A DNA stretch of 64,000 nt from Pegea sp. RAD2-039 (Eukaryota; Chordata; Thaliacea; Salpida; Salpidae). A program made the translations under genes and the position numbers. The notes under the pieces are model-generated. The model worked only from the letters and a program-made list of their open reading frames with translations. It was not told the DNA's origin and searched no databases. Shown here one piece after another: positions 48,750 to 62,800 of the stretch (positions are counted from its first letter, which is position 1; every line of letters begins with the position of its first letter). The stretch lies in NCBI GenBank assembly GCA_034620365.1, contig JAQGEQ010000071.1, positions 682,001-746,000 on the forward strand, given 5' to 3'.

Positions 48750-50872
48750 CTAAATAATTGTGACGTCGAATTCACGAGCATCGATACCGTTAGGGTTAGA
48801 TACAACAAAAGAGTATTTCCCTGCATCGGTTTCTCGTGCATTCAGTATTGTAAGAGTTGATGAGTGATCTGATGTAAGAACTCTAACTCTTCCATTTTCA
48901 TACTCATTGCTGTAAAGCAATTTTGATTTTAATAAATCTGATCGTTATAATTTAAAACTATAAAAATCTACCTCAAAGGACGCCCACTTTTGTTCCATAC
49001 TGCTGAAAATGGCAGTGGAATTGAAATTGAAGCGTCTACAGTGATATTTTTGCCTTTGCTCACAGTCACATGACTTGTAATTCTTTCAATTTTTGGTTGA
49101 CTTCCACCCCGTCCTCTTGATACTATAAATCAAGTGTTGGTGATAAAACTTTCAGTTTATTGTACTACTTATCAATTCATTACTTTTTTGTAATAAATTT
49201 GTAATTTTTACTTACACACTTGATCAGTTCCGGCAAAAAAACCATCACCAGGCAACCGTTTATTCGGCTGTCGTTCGACTCCAAACTTTTGATGTTTCAT
49301 GAATGATTTACCTCTCATCCGTTGACAAGCATCATGGCTAAGTGTACAAACTGTTCCAATCTTATCACCATTATCTCCAGTCACTACGCATTCATATAAT
49401 CCAGCATCAGTAGTTTGAACTTGATCAATAATCAGAGAATAGCAAGGTCCATGTCTTTCCAAACAGTAGATACTATTAGAACTGCAAAAAAAACAATTCT
49501 TAATTGCCGGGCTACAAAGCAAGTCTTGTAAACTAACCCAATGACTCGACCATCTTTAAACCATTCAACTGATCTCACTTGAGATGCATTTGTCACTTCA
49601 CATTCGAGTCTAAGGCTTCCATCGAATCTATACTCGATATGAAGATCATTTATTATCTCAAGTCGCTTTGTTTTTCGCCTTGAAGGGGCTAAGAAATCCC
49701 TGAAAAATGATTTATAGAATAAAACAACTCAACAACAGATTAGGAGACTAACTCTTCGTATGTCGTAAATGGTTGATATTTTTTGCCGGCGACACTAAGT
49801 GAAAATTCACTTGTAGCGTTGCCATTAGAGGATTCAATTAAACATTGATAGCTTCCACTATCAGATCCTGTACATCGTCGAACTTCAAGAGTATGAAGAT
49901 TATTTTCAATGTTGATCACAAATTTGCCACTATCACTGATAACACGCCCATTTCGTAACCACAGTACTACACAATTTGACAAAATATCAGTTGAGCAATT
50001 TACTCATTTATTTGTTACCAACCTCTATGAGCTAATCTGGCAGCACATCGAGCTGTAAATACTGCATCATCTCCTTCTAATACTTGCTCACTTTTGGGGC
50101 GTATAATAAAATAAGGATCATGTATATCTCCCCTACTGTGGTGATGCAGTGAAGAAGAAGTCCTGACGCTACTTTGACTTGAAGGTTGCATTAGTGATGC
50201 TTGATATTCGCTGATTCTACTCGAAGATCTCGATCTGGGATTAGCGCCACAATTTGTGGGTTTCGAAATCCGCTTGTAATCAGTATCGCGACCAAATGGT
50301 CTGGACACTTTACATGAATCTGTGTCTTCTGGATATGATGTCTCTGTTGATCTATAAGTATTTATCTTTTAGATTTTAGCTGTTGAATAGTTATTTTCTT
50401 AAACCTTTCATAATATGGAAGCACAGCACCTCGTGCTCTGAACTCTGATTGGGTGATTTCCAAAGTAGAGACATCCGAGCATTCACCAAGATAATTTTTA
50501 CAAACAACACGATACACACCCTCATCTGCTTGATGGCATTTATAAATATCCAATGTCAGAACACCTGAAAGAAGCAAAGTTGAGTTGATAGTCAACAACA
50601 GTAGTGAACACTAACCTCCGATATTAGTCATTCGGTATTTAGTACCACCAGGAAGCAACTCTGTTCCGTTCTTGTACCATCTGATTGTTGGTTCTGGCTT
50701 GGCTCGAACACAAGCACTAATCTTTGTAGTCATACCCTCTACAACTATATTCGATTTCATTGGTAGTTGGAATATCGGAGCGTAATCTCCAGGTATTATT
50801 CCTTCTTTTAGTTTTGAGCTAGTGAACTCAAGTCCAGAGGAAATGTCTTCTTCATACTCATCGTAATCAGGT
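48750..50872 (-). other. TTN: Titin C-terminal M-band Ig domains (M4, M5, M6 and terminal M10-like)
   Basis: Exons 50616-50872 and 50405-50564 hold the M4-like Ig (IRWYKNGTELL, GVLTLDIYKCH). A Ser-rich linker, then M5-like (LWLRNGRVISDSG) and M6-like (VEWFKDGRV, ending with a basic GKSFMKHQKFG) follow. The final Ig (SQPKIERITSHV to FDVTII) occupies the position of M10, the obscurin-binding domain in vertebrates. Nothing equivalent to M7, M8 or M9 lies between. Confidence 0.8.
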
Positions 50873-53800
50873 CTATATAGAAAATAATTATTCAAAGATA
50901 AACTGGATGCCTGACTGCTGATATGATGAGTAGTAAAACTTAAACTTACTTGTTGCGATGGTTACGTCGTCTCTGTCTCCATCTGCTTTTATTAGATGCA
51001 ACAGCTTCTTCTTCATCTTCAGAAGATGAATATGTTTTCCTTAAGTTTATTTTACTATTTTCTTGTCTCTTTCGAGACTGATCAACGTGCATCATCAGCT
51101 CTTCATATTCTAAAGATCTGCGGCGTTTTTTGTTTATCTTATTCTCATCTATAGCAGACGTCTTCTTGTGCCGTTTATCTTGGACTACTTGCAAATCACC
51201 AGCTTCTACATTTGATTTACTTTGCTTTCTACGCTTCAAGTAGTTGCTTCCAGCAAATTCACTTTCAGCATCAGTTGAATCTGCTTGCCCATGATACTTC
51301 ATTACAAGGGCTGAAAATGGGGTAAGAAGTTCGTCGTCTTCTTCTAGTCCTCCACTTCTGCTAGTTGTTGACTTGCCTGAATGTTTTTCAAAACTTCTGT
51401 AAAGTAGAAGATAACTTTAAATACATTTGAAACACATTAGAACAGTTTATTAACCTAGTTGGCATGCTTGGAGCCATTGCACGGTCATGCCTCATTCGAA
51501 GTGACTTAAATGATGTTGAATCATCTTGCGATTGTCTATGAAGCGATTGAGTTGGGTAGATAAAACTCAACTTTTCCACAGAAGATTTATTTCCTATTTG
51601 TTCATCTGTTTGATTGTATGTTAATGTGTCTTGATTAATTGGAAGGAGAAGATCATCATCAGGTTCCACTTCAATTACTCTTCCATCTTCTCGTTGTAAG
51701 GTTCTTGAAAAATATTTTAGTTTACAAATTGTTTTCAAAACTAAATTTTTTCTCACTTTGTTTTTCGAGGCTTCTTCAAGGCGTTGTCGTGCCTCAAACG
51801 AAGATTTAGGAATGTCTCTGGAGATTCTTCAACACTCTTATGCCCGATGTCGGAATAACTGGGAGTAGGTTTGAAGTCGGCTTTGGTTTGTTCATCTCTC
51901 ATCTCTCTACTGTGCTGATCCATTAAATCCAAGTAATCAGTATACTCAGTTTTAGTGGTAGGTACAGACTGGCGTCTTGTATCATACACTAGATCTTTAT
52001 TAGCCTCTTCATTTAGATAGTCATCCACTGATTGAAGCAGCTGCCAGATTAAAACAATTAATTAGTGAAAATTTTATTAACAGAATGTTTAGATAAACAA
52101 ACCTTTGCGTCTTCTAATTTTCGATATTTATTGACTCCTTCAACTGGACGTTGACTTTGTGATTGCATAAAGTCATCAATTGAATGCTGCTCTAAGTAAT
52201 CACTAACGGGTTTTAATAGCTGTAGAAAATAAAAAGTTGATAAAATTTAAAGTTTGTAAACTATTTGTCAAAACTTACTTCTGAATCATCAAGAGTAGCC
52301 GACTTCTGAAGACCAAAACGATTATCTGAAGAGGTACCCATAAACTTGTTGATAGCACTTTGCTCCAAGAAGTCACTTACAGGTTGTAAAAGCTGAAAAT
52401 TCATAATTTAATAATTACCTTTGATTCACAATCAACTGATAATTTCTCACTTCTTTATCTTCACGATTCTGTTTATATATATTGATAGGTTCTTCTTGAG
52501 AAGGCTTTCTTCCTTGAATAATACTTCTTTTAAATGGTATCAAGGCTCGTCTTCTAGCTGCAAGAGTAGGACTAATAGATCGATCACTGTCTAGTGGTTT
52601 ATAACGTAGAGGTTTTGCCACAAATTCTTCATCACCAGAATAATCTCCATCCATAGCTCTTTCTTTAATTCTATAAAATTTGAACAATCAAGATTAATTT
52701 ATTAATTAAAAGCTGCATTTTTATGAACTCAATCAAAGCTTGTAAAATGTTTCACAGTAAAATGCTTTCAATTAACCTTTCACGTTTAGTCAGTCGTTTT
52801 GCAGGAATAACATATCCTGGATCCTCTATGTAATGATGACGACGTAGGGGTCTTGATCGTGGTAAAACAGGAGTAGTTGTATCTGGGAATCGTTTGAAAG
52901 ATTCGTCATCATCGACCATCTTCTTGTACCACGGTTGATCACTTAATGGTCTATAGTGTTTGATTGCAGCATCTTCTTGCAATGTTTTGCGAGATAATGT
53001 CAGTGGTTCAGGCACTGTATATGGCATTCGATGACTATGGACAACTTCTGTAAGGCGATCTTTTTCATCTAGAAGTTTTTGAGAAGAATCTTTAAGGGAA
53101 CTTCTATCTGGAAGTTGATACGATTTTGCTGAAGCTTCCCTATCAATTTGTCTGTATATAAAAGATGAAGATTTGGTATTTTCAAATTACAATGAAAATT
53201 GATATTTACTTTGAGTGGTCTTTGTGGACATATGGCAAGACCTTCAACAAGGCACAACATGAACAGCTCCCAGCAATATTCTTAGCTGTGAGTTTGTAAA
53301 CTCCAGCATCAATACTACAAACATCACGGACGAGAAGATAGTACAAGTTTTCACTTTCCCATTCAATTTCGTGTCTGGGACCAGTCTTTAAAGGCTGTCC
53401 ATCTTTTTCCCATTCAAGATCAACTTCTGGATGACCTTCAACTCCAACATCAAAACGAACAATTTCTCCTTCACAAATTTCTTGGTTTACAAGAAGTCGT
53501 CGGAATATTGGTGCGATTGGAACATTTGTATCTCGTTTCTTTATTTCTGTAAACAGATGAATTGAAATCTTCTGGTGATTCATTCGCTGAATCTAACTGA
53601 CGTTCTACAGTAAGTGTTGCGCGACATTCATCTTGTCCAAAAGAATTTTTCGCTATCACCCAAATACTTCCTTCATCAACTGATGTACAATTGTTGATAG
53701 TGAGGATATGGAGTCCAACTTCTTTTTCAACTGAGTATCTTCCTGTTTCAATCAACTCTTCAGTTACTTCAACAGCTTTGTGGTACCACGTGATCTCAGG

Positions 53801-56800
53801 ATACGGATGAACAGTGACTAAAATATTCAATTGTTAGAGAAGAAATTTTCTCATCTGATATTTTACCTGTGATTGTAAACGAAACTGCTTCGCCAACACT
53901 AGTAGTTCTATTGAAAAGTGGCAAGGTAAATTGTGGTGGGGTTTGTAATGAAACTAAATCTTTAGATTTCTTGGTTTTTAAGCGATCGTCGAAGTATAAA
54001 CTTCGGTTAGTTCGCACCCAGCCTCTGAGTAATCAAAAAACATTAATGAAAATCTTTAAAAACTAACAAATATTTACTTTGTTTTCATTTCCACACACAA
54101 TTCACACAATCTGCTGTTACATCCAGATAAATTCTCAACTTCACATTTATAGCTTCCATCATCTTCTTTAGTGACATCTTTAACGTACAACGCACATGAA
54201 CCCTGAACTGAATCGATTGAGATTTCATATTTGTCACAGCTTTCAATCTTCTTATCATCTTTATACCTATATTTTAAAAACATTATTAATAATTGAAACT
54301 TTGGTATGAATTACTCACCAAGTAAACTTCTCGTTGCCATCAATCGAATCAGATTTCACTTTGCAAACCATTTTGGCATTTTTACTTTCACGAGCAGTCA
54401 CGTGATACATGGGCATCAAATGAGGAGTTTGTTTTTTACCGAACTTCACTTTACTAACGTGTCTCAAATTAGTATCTGCTTCTATAAGAGCAAGCCGACG
54501 ACCAAGAGCACATGTTGAGTCATCTCTTTCTTCTTTAAAGTAACTTTGATAGAGACATCGATGCCAGGATGTAGGGATTTCAACTGATCTTTGTTTCAAT
54601 AGTGTTTGATCTTGTGAATCAGGATTTAGCCATGGATGTTCTAACGCTTCCGAAGCAGTCATTCGTTGATTTTTGTCTTGTGCAAGAAGTCTGTCAACAA
54701 TTTCATTATTAAAATTGTTTAAGATTTACAAGTATTAAAGTTAATATTACCTTGTTATAAAGTCCAGGGCTTTTTCGGTTATTAACTTCCACTTTTCTTC
54801 ATCAAAACTCCATTCTGCTTTTTCAACTTTTGAGACTGTGTCTTTTAGATTCTTCCCGAGGAAGGGTGAAACTCCAGACAGCAGAAGATAAGTGATTGCT
54901 CCGACAGACCACATATCAGCTGAAGTATCGATCTGTTGGTTTGATACAACTTCTGGTGCACTGAACTCGGGATGTTGGTGCGTAAGACGTAATCCTGAAA
55001 ATAGTTGAGAGTTAAATGAAAGTTGTTGCCTGAGTTTAAGTTTCTCACCTTCTCCAGGCTTAAGAACTTTAGCTGATTCAAAATTAACCAGTTTAATGTT
55101 TTTACTCGTTTGTGTTTGAAGAAGAAGATTTTCTGGCCGAATATCCAAATGAACTATGTCGTTGGCATGACAACAAACTAATGATTCGCAAATTTGTCTG
55201 ATGAAAGTGCTACATGAGTCTTCATCCAAAGAAAAGTTTGCACTAGTGATTGCTTCTATGAGGTTAAAACCAGACATGAACTCCAATACTAATGATATTT
55301 CGTCATCTTCTTCAAACCATTCGCAAAGTTGTATTATTTTTGAGTGTTGTAGCTTTTGTAATAAGCAAATTTCGTTGTTTGCTGCTTGTTTGTATTCTGT
55401 TCCTTTTTTGTATTTTTTGATTGCGAATGTTTTTCCTGATGCAATTTCACGAGCTCGGTAAGCAACTGCAGAAGTTCCTTTTCCAAGTACTTCAAACAAC
55501 TGATACTTATCAGTTAATTTTACTGCAGATTTTTCTACAATTGAAGCTATAAACTGTGATTTTTTATCAACTAAATCATCGTAATGAGTACCGTCTAATC
55601 GTGCATCTCTTGTAACAATTATGTCAGTTGGTAGTGAAGCTTTACTCTCACCAACTAAGTTTTCTGCGACAACACGGAACTGATAATTGGTTTTTGCAGC
55701 TGTTCCATAAACCGTATACTTTGTACTATCTGTAGAACCTTCTCTATGCCAGTACTCTCCACCATTACTTGTTTTTTCAATAGTATATTTTATAATTGGT
55801 TTGCCTCCATCATCTTCTGGTGGTGACCAAGTTAAAACGATAGAATCATAGGTAATTTCTGAAGAGTGGACATCACGTGGTGGAGATGGTACATCACTTA
55901 CCACCACCTCAATGGTAGCTTGATCATTACCAAATCGATTTGACAAAGTGATATTATAAAATCCACTGTCGGAGCGCTCAGCGCTAGTGATACTTAACGT
56001 CGTTGACGAGGGTGTGTTGATGATCTTCAAATGATCATCCTCATCAATTTTTAGTGTTTTCTTTGTCCATTTGATTTGTGGAGAAGGATTACTAGTGAAT
56101 GGAATCCGAGCACAAACCACTTCATGAAGCAGACATTCAACTACTCCCGATTGTAAATCATCTATCAGATATATTTCAGGACTTCTTTCAATGATAAGCT
56201 TAGCATCCATTGAAATAGAACCTCCTTGATTGGTTGCTCGTACAGTGTATGGTCCTTCATCGTATTTTCCGTTAATATCCATTAACACCAGCGAGTAATA
56301 GTTTCCTTCACCTTCACATATCTGCATTTTACGAGAACCAGCTATCTCTCTTGCTTGTTTGTACCATTTGACTACAGGCTTGGGATTACCTGAGATCTTA
56401 CAACTAAGTGTGGCTTTCTGACCTGTTTTAGTCACAATATTTTCAATTTCTTCAACAAATCTTGGTGGAATGATTTTCATGTCATCTTTAGGAATTACTG
56501 ATGTCGAAGATTCTGAAGGTTTAGATTCACCACAAGAATTCACTGCCTTGACTCGGAATTCATAAATAAATCCTTCAACTAATCCTTTAACATTAAAAAC
56601 TGTATAATCAGCTTCTTTATCGTCATCATTGATTACTATCCAATGTTTGCGTTTGTTATCATGTCTCTCTACAATGTAATGAGTAACAGGATTCGTATTC
56701 GCACCTTCATATTTTGGTTCTCGCCACGATAAGATACATCCATCTTTTGTAACACCCGAAGCAACAGGTTTCGAAGGAGGTTTCGGTACATCAGGAATTT

Positions 56801-59800
56801 CACCAGCAATCACAGGAACTTCTGTTTCAGATGGAGGTGATAACCCGAAACAAGTTTGCGCGAAAATTCGGAAGTAATAGCTTTTACCATCAACCAAATC
56901 TCTAATTCTGCAACAGGTTCGTGCAGTAAAAGCAGTCACGAGACTCCATCGTTTGTCTTCTACTTTTCTCTTTTCAACTATATAATAAGATACTGGTAAT
57001 CCACCATTATCCTTTGGAGGCTCCCAAGACAGATATACTGCATCCCAAGTAATTGAATCAACGATGATGTTGATTGGAGCACTGGGAACATGCTGAACTT
57101 CAACCTCTATTGGTATACTAGTTTCGCCATGCTTGTTCTTCAATAAAACATGATAGGTGCCAGAATCTTCAGATCGAGTGGCTTCTTTGATGGTTAATGT
57201 TGTATATTTCTCACAAACTTCAATTTCACAGCGTTCATCATTGTTATAGACCTTATCAACTAGAGTCCATGATACAGATGGCTTAGGAAAACCATAAAAA
57301 GGCAAATAAAGCCGAAGTGTTTGACCTTGACGAATAATAACTTTGTTTTTAAACCTCCAATCAAATTTGTTAAACAACGGTGACCCTTCTACTACTAGTA
57401 GTCCTTCTGTTTCTAGATATCCTAGTTTATTGTTGGCATAAAACGTATACTCGCCAGCATCTTGGTCATTTATGTCTGATATAATCAATCCAGATATTCT
57501 ACCGTCCCAATTCACTTTGTATTTTTTACCTCGTTGAACTTCTTTGCCAAAACGAAGCCAAGATATATCTGGAACTGGTAAACCTTGGATAGAACAGGTT
57601 AGAGCAGCTGTCTTCCCTCTCATCACAATTGCTTTTTTAATAGGTTCAACTAATCGTGGCTTATCATCACTTGCACTTTGGATCAAAACTGGTTCATTCA
57701 ATTTAGCCGAATGTGATCTACCAGCTTTGTTAACAGCAAACACTCTGAATTCGTATTCTCCACCAGACTTCAGATTATTAGCTTGATACACACATTCAAA
57801 AATTAATTTGTCTTCATGACATTGCTTCCATGTAACCATGCTGGTTTCTCTATATTCGATGATGTAGCCTTGAGCTCGACTAATATTCATGTCAGCAATA
57901 GGTTTCTGCCAAGCTAATATTACTGAATCTTTAGAGACACTGACAACTTCAAAGTTGCTTGGAGGAGGAAGAGTATCATCAGGTTCTTTACATTGAACAA
58001 CTATTGATGGATTTGAAGCTTTACCAATTCCTACATCATTTTCTGCAAGAACTCGGAATCGGTACTCAGCAAACTCCACTAGTCCAAAAACACAGTAAGT
58101 AGTTCTTTTAAGTCGGACTTGATTGCAACGAACCCATTTGGTGGCATTTTCTTCTTTTCGTTCAACATAATAGCCTCTAACAACAGGAGTATTAAGATCT
58201 TTACTTCTTACTCGAACCCATGAAATTGATATCCAATCTTTACCAACTTCATCAACATCAATCTGAGATGTAGCATTTGGAAGAAGTAGCTGAGTCTTAG
58301 GAACTACTGACTCGATTACAGTTAAACATTCGCCTACTCCATATTTGTTCTCAGCAAAAACTCGGAAGAAGTATTCTTTATCTTCAGTTAATCCTTTTAC
58401 TAGCTGTTTTGTGGACTTTATATCACAGTCTACTGTTATCCAAACTGATCTGCCCGTGTCACGTCTTTCTAAAATGTAATTAGTTACTTCAGACCCTCCA
58501 TTGTCTATCGGCGGTTTCCAATGAACAGTTAAGCAATTTGAATCGAGGTCTTTAAACAATAATGGACCGGCTGGTGGATCTGGTTTACCAATCACTACAA
58601 CTTTTATTGTTGCTTTAGCTATACCGTATTTGTTACTTAAAACAACTGAATATGAACCAGCATCTTTGCGATCTACATCTTTGATGATGAGTTCAGCTGC
58701 TGAATCTGTTACTGCTTGCATAGACACAACTTTGAGATCAGCAGCCTGCCCTTCAATCTTCCTCCAATCCACTAGAGGCATTGGTCGACATCTGTATGGT
58801 ACTTGAAGTGTTAAAGCTGCTTTACTATTCACTACAACTGTTTTATCAGCTTCGAGAAGTAGAATCTCAGGTGCATTGTAAAGGTCAACAACTTCAATTA
58901 GAGTTTCACTTTCAAAAGGTTCACTAATTCCACCAGCATTAAATGCAAACACTCTAAGACGTAACTTGTCTCCTTCTTTACAGCCACGAATTTGATATTC
59001 ATTTATACGAATTGGCACGTGATTACAAGAAACCCATTCTCCAGAATTAAGTTCAATGTCGAAAATTTCCACATTATAACCCAAAAGCTTTGAATCACCT
59101 TCAAAAGTTGGTCGATCCCATGTGATAGTAAGGACACCTTTCATAAAATCCAAATATCTTAGATTAGTTGGTTTATCTGGAGGAGTTGATGTTTGGCGGC
59201 ATACAACAGGCTCTGTTGCTTTGCTACCATCGCTTTCTATCGATTTGCTAACAGCAAAGACTCGAAACTCATATTTCATTCCTTCAGCTAACCCTTGAAC
59301 AGTAAACCGATTTTGTGACCAAATAATATCATTGACTCGTATCCAACGAGCACTGTTGACGTCACGGCGTTCTATAAAATATCCATCAGAATCATCAACG
59401 TTCCAACTTAAAGTAACAGTGTTTTTAGTTACTGCAACTACTGTGACATCACTAGGTATCTCTGGTGCAATCGCACGATCTTCCAAAAATTGTAATGTCT
59501 TTTCAGAAAGAAGAGGTGGACCAACCCCGTATCGATTTTGAGCAGAAACTCGGAAATCGTAAAACTTTCCTTTGTAAAGTGGCTCAACTCTAAAAAAGCT
59601 GCTAGTAACAGAAGCTGACAATACTTGCCAGCTAAACAGTTCCCGATCTCGTTTTTCTACAATGTAGTTGTTGATTTTAGACCCTCCATTATAAACTGGT
59701 TCATCCCAAGTTAATGTCAATGACCGACCAGCCATTTTTGTGATTCTTAATGGTCCTTGTGGTGCACCTGGTGCATCTAGAACGATTAACTTAAGTTTCT

Positions 59801-62800
59801 GCTCACAACTACCAAGTCTATTAGTAGCAGTTACTGTATACATCGCACAATCTTCTGAAGTAGTCTCTCGAATTGACAGAACAGCTTTGCTACTTTCAAA
59901 CTTTGTCCTAACACGGTGGAAATCTTCTACTAACATTTCGCCATCTTTTTTCCATTCAATTGTAGGAACAGGTGAGCCTAAAATTGGTACTGAAATATTA
60001 ATTGGACGTCCGGCCCTAATTGTAAATGTCAGATCATCTGGTAGTTGATCTTGCTGTACAAATGGAACCATTTCAGGAGCTCTTATTCGCACTGATGATA
60101 CCAAAGACACTCTGGCACTAACTCCATAAAAGTTCTTTGCGTAGAGTTTGAATCGATACTCGCCTTCAAACTGTAGCCCATCAATTTTAACTCGGTTGCT
60201 TTTTGTTTTTGCCACATTTCGCCACCTGGGAACGTCAGTTTCAGTCATTTCAATAATATAAGAAACATTTTTCTCATTTTCATCAGATTTTTTCCACTCT
60301 AGTACAATACTATCATCATTAACAGTAGATACAGCAAATGAATGAGGTTCAAGAGGTAGTTCTGATATTGTTACAGCTGATTTACTTTCGCACGATTCAC
60401 CAATTCCGCAATTATTTTCTGGATGTATACGGAAGTAATACATTTTTCCATAAATTAGATTATTTACTTTGTAACTGGTTTTGCTACATTTAGTTTCGAC
60501 AGTCTTCCAAGCTTTGTTTTCAGATAATCGTTGTTCAATGATGTAATTTTTCACAGCACTACCTCCATCTACTTCAGGAGCATCCCATCTTAAACGAACT
60601 GAACTTCTATTGACATCACTTGTATGAATAGCTCCTGGTGGTCCAGGTGTATCCAGAACTCGAACTTTTATTGTTGCTTCTTGGGTTCCACTTTGATTCT
60701 GAGCTTTTATCGTATATTTTCCTGCATCATTTCTATCACATTTTTCAATCAATAACCTTGAAGCAGCTTCATGATTATCAATCATTGCACGAGCTTCAAA
60801 GCTTTCATTTTTGTTTGGTTCTTTACTCCATGTAATTGTGGGAGCCGGTCGTCCACTCACTACAACATACAATCTCAAAGGTTTGCCTCTGCGTATAGTA
60901 ACAAGTTTGCGTATGGAGTCATCAAGCTCTAACATGGGCGAGTCTTCAACATCTTTTACAACTACAGGAGACTCAATCATTGCAGCTTCTTCACTTCTTC
61001 CTCTTTTATTCACAGCAAATATTTTGAATAAGTAAAGCTTTCCTTCAGTCAGCGAACCAACAGTAAATTCTTTATGAAGTAGCTTTTCAATCGTATTCGC
61101 TCTAACCCAATCTAAATTTTCAGAATTTTCAGCATAATAAAGCTCATATTTTGTTATTTCACTTCCACCATCATAGAGAGGCGGTTCCCATTGTAATGAA
61201 ACACTTTTACGAGTTTTATCTGCAACATGGAATCTTACAGGAGCTCCTGGTAGAGCTTTGGGTTCTTCTACAGTGATAAGGTCACTCAATTCGCTGAAAC
61301 AACTTAAGCCTGCTTCATTTTCAGCGGCTACACGGAATTGAAAAGAGCCGTTTGTGCGGATATCAGTAACACGCATTTGAATATCATCATTTTGACGTCC
61401 TCGGTTGCAATCTATCCATCTGGAACCAGATTTATCTCGCTTTTCCAGAATATAATTTATAATTGGTGATCCACCATCAGTTTCAGGTTCACACCATTTC
61501 ATAATAACTGAACTAGTGGCAACAGAAACAGCAAACGGCTTTCCTGGTTCACTAGGTATTGTATATTGATTGGATGCAGTTACTGGAGAAGATTGTAAGA
61601 TAGGACCTTTTCCAAAATCGTTTACTGCAAATACTCTAAACACATATTCTTTATCTTTAATAAGATGTGGAATGCGACAGCTTAGAGTTGTACATTTTTC
61701 GAGAACCACCATCCAGCTCAAGCGAGAAGTTTCACATTTTGAGACTGTATAATACTTCACTTTTGATCCACCGTCAAACAATGGTTCCTTCCATGATATT
61801 ATACAGCTTTTCGTTGTGATGTTTGAGAACTCAATTGGACCTTCAGGAGATCCTGGAGTATCAAGAACTTTAACTATTACTTCTTGTGCCAGTTCACCTT
61901 CAGAATTCGAAGCAGTCAACTTATATGAGCCAGCATCGCTTCTATTCACTCTATTCATAATGAGCTGTGTTGATGTCCGGGTAGTTTTCACTTTGACGCG
62001 CTTATTATTAGTTAAGTCTGCGAAGTCATTTCGACTCCATGTGACTTGTGGGCGTGGTTTTCCGTTTACCATCGCATTAATTTCCAAAGATTTTCCAGCT
62101 TCAATTTCAATGATTTTCGGACAAATGAAAGCAACTTCAGGTAGTTCAGGCATCACTTTACATAAAACTGGACCATAAGTCTGTGATGGTGGTCCAGTTA
62201 CTCCATTAGAGTTTCTGGCAGTAACCCGAAACTCGTAGAAGCAATCACGTATAAGTTGCTGTGCATGATACTGACAGTCGCTTACCACATCATAGTTACA
62301 TTTCTCCCATCTACCAGATGGCAGGCGAAGCTGTTCAATTATGTAGCTGGTTATTTCACCTGAGCCACACTCACTTGGTGGCATCCATTCAAGATACATT
62401 GAAGATTTCAATATTTCTACAACTGTTAGGTTTTGTGGAGCTCCGATTTGCTGTACAGCCACGAATGTTTCACTTGCTAAGCTTGCTTCACTTAAACCAG
62501 CATCGTTTTCAGCTATTATACGGACCTGGTACTCCAAACCCTCAATTAACCCTTGTATTGTGCATCTGTACTTTTTAAATGAACGTTTATTTTCTCGACA
62601 CCAAAGAATGTTATTCTTTTCTTTTTTCTCAACAAAGTAACCAGTTATAGGAACGCTTGTGCTTGGTTGTTTCCAGCATACTTCAGCGCAGCTTTGAGTA
62701 ATTTTTCCAATTGTTGGCTTGTCTGGTTGTGGTGGCTGTGAATAAGAAAAGTTTGGAGTGACGTTTTCTGATATCAAAGGTATACCGCAGCCGAATTTAT

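Noticed and set aside
52415-52450. Continuation of the titin linker exon past 52451 to VRNYQLIVNQR
   Set aside because: This read-through would leave the next exon out of phase; the GTGAGA donor at 52450 joins cleanly to LLQPVSDFL.
55201-55461. Open frames on the plus strand within the titin region (also near 57544, 59332, 61816, 62261)
   Set aside because: They are antisense shadows of the titin reading frame and have no family resemblance.
54629-55520. Twitchin or obscurin kinase instead of titin
   Set aside because: The DIRPEN catalytic loop, the Ig-Ig-FN3 before it and the conserved M1-M3 plus linker after it match titin order; twitchin lacks the linker, and obscurin has a different domain order.
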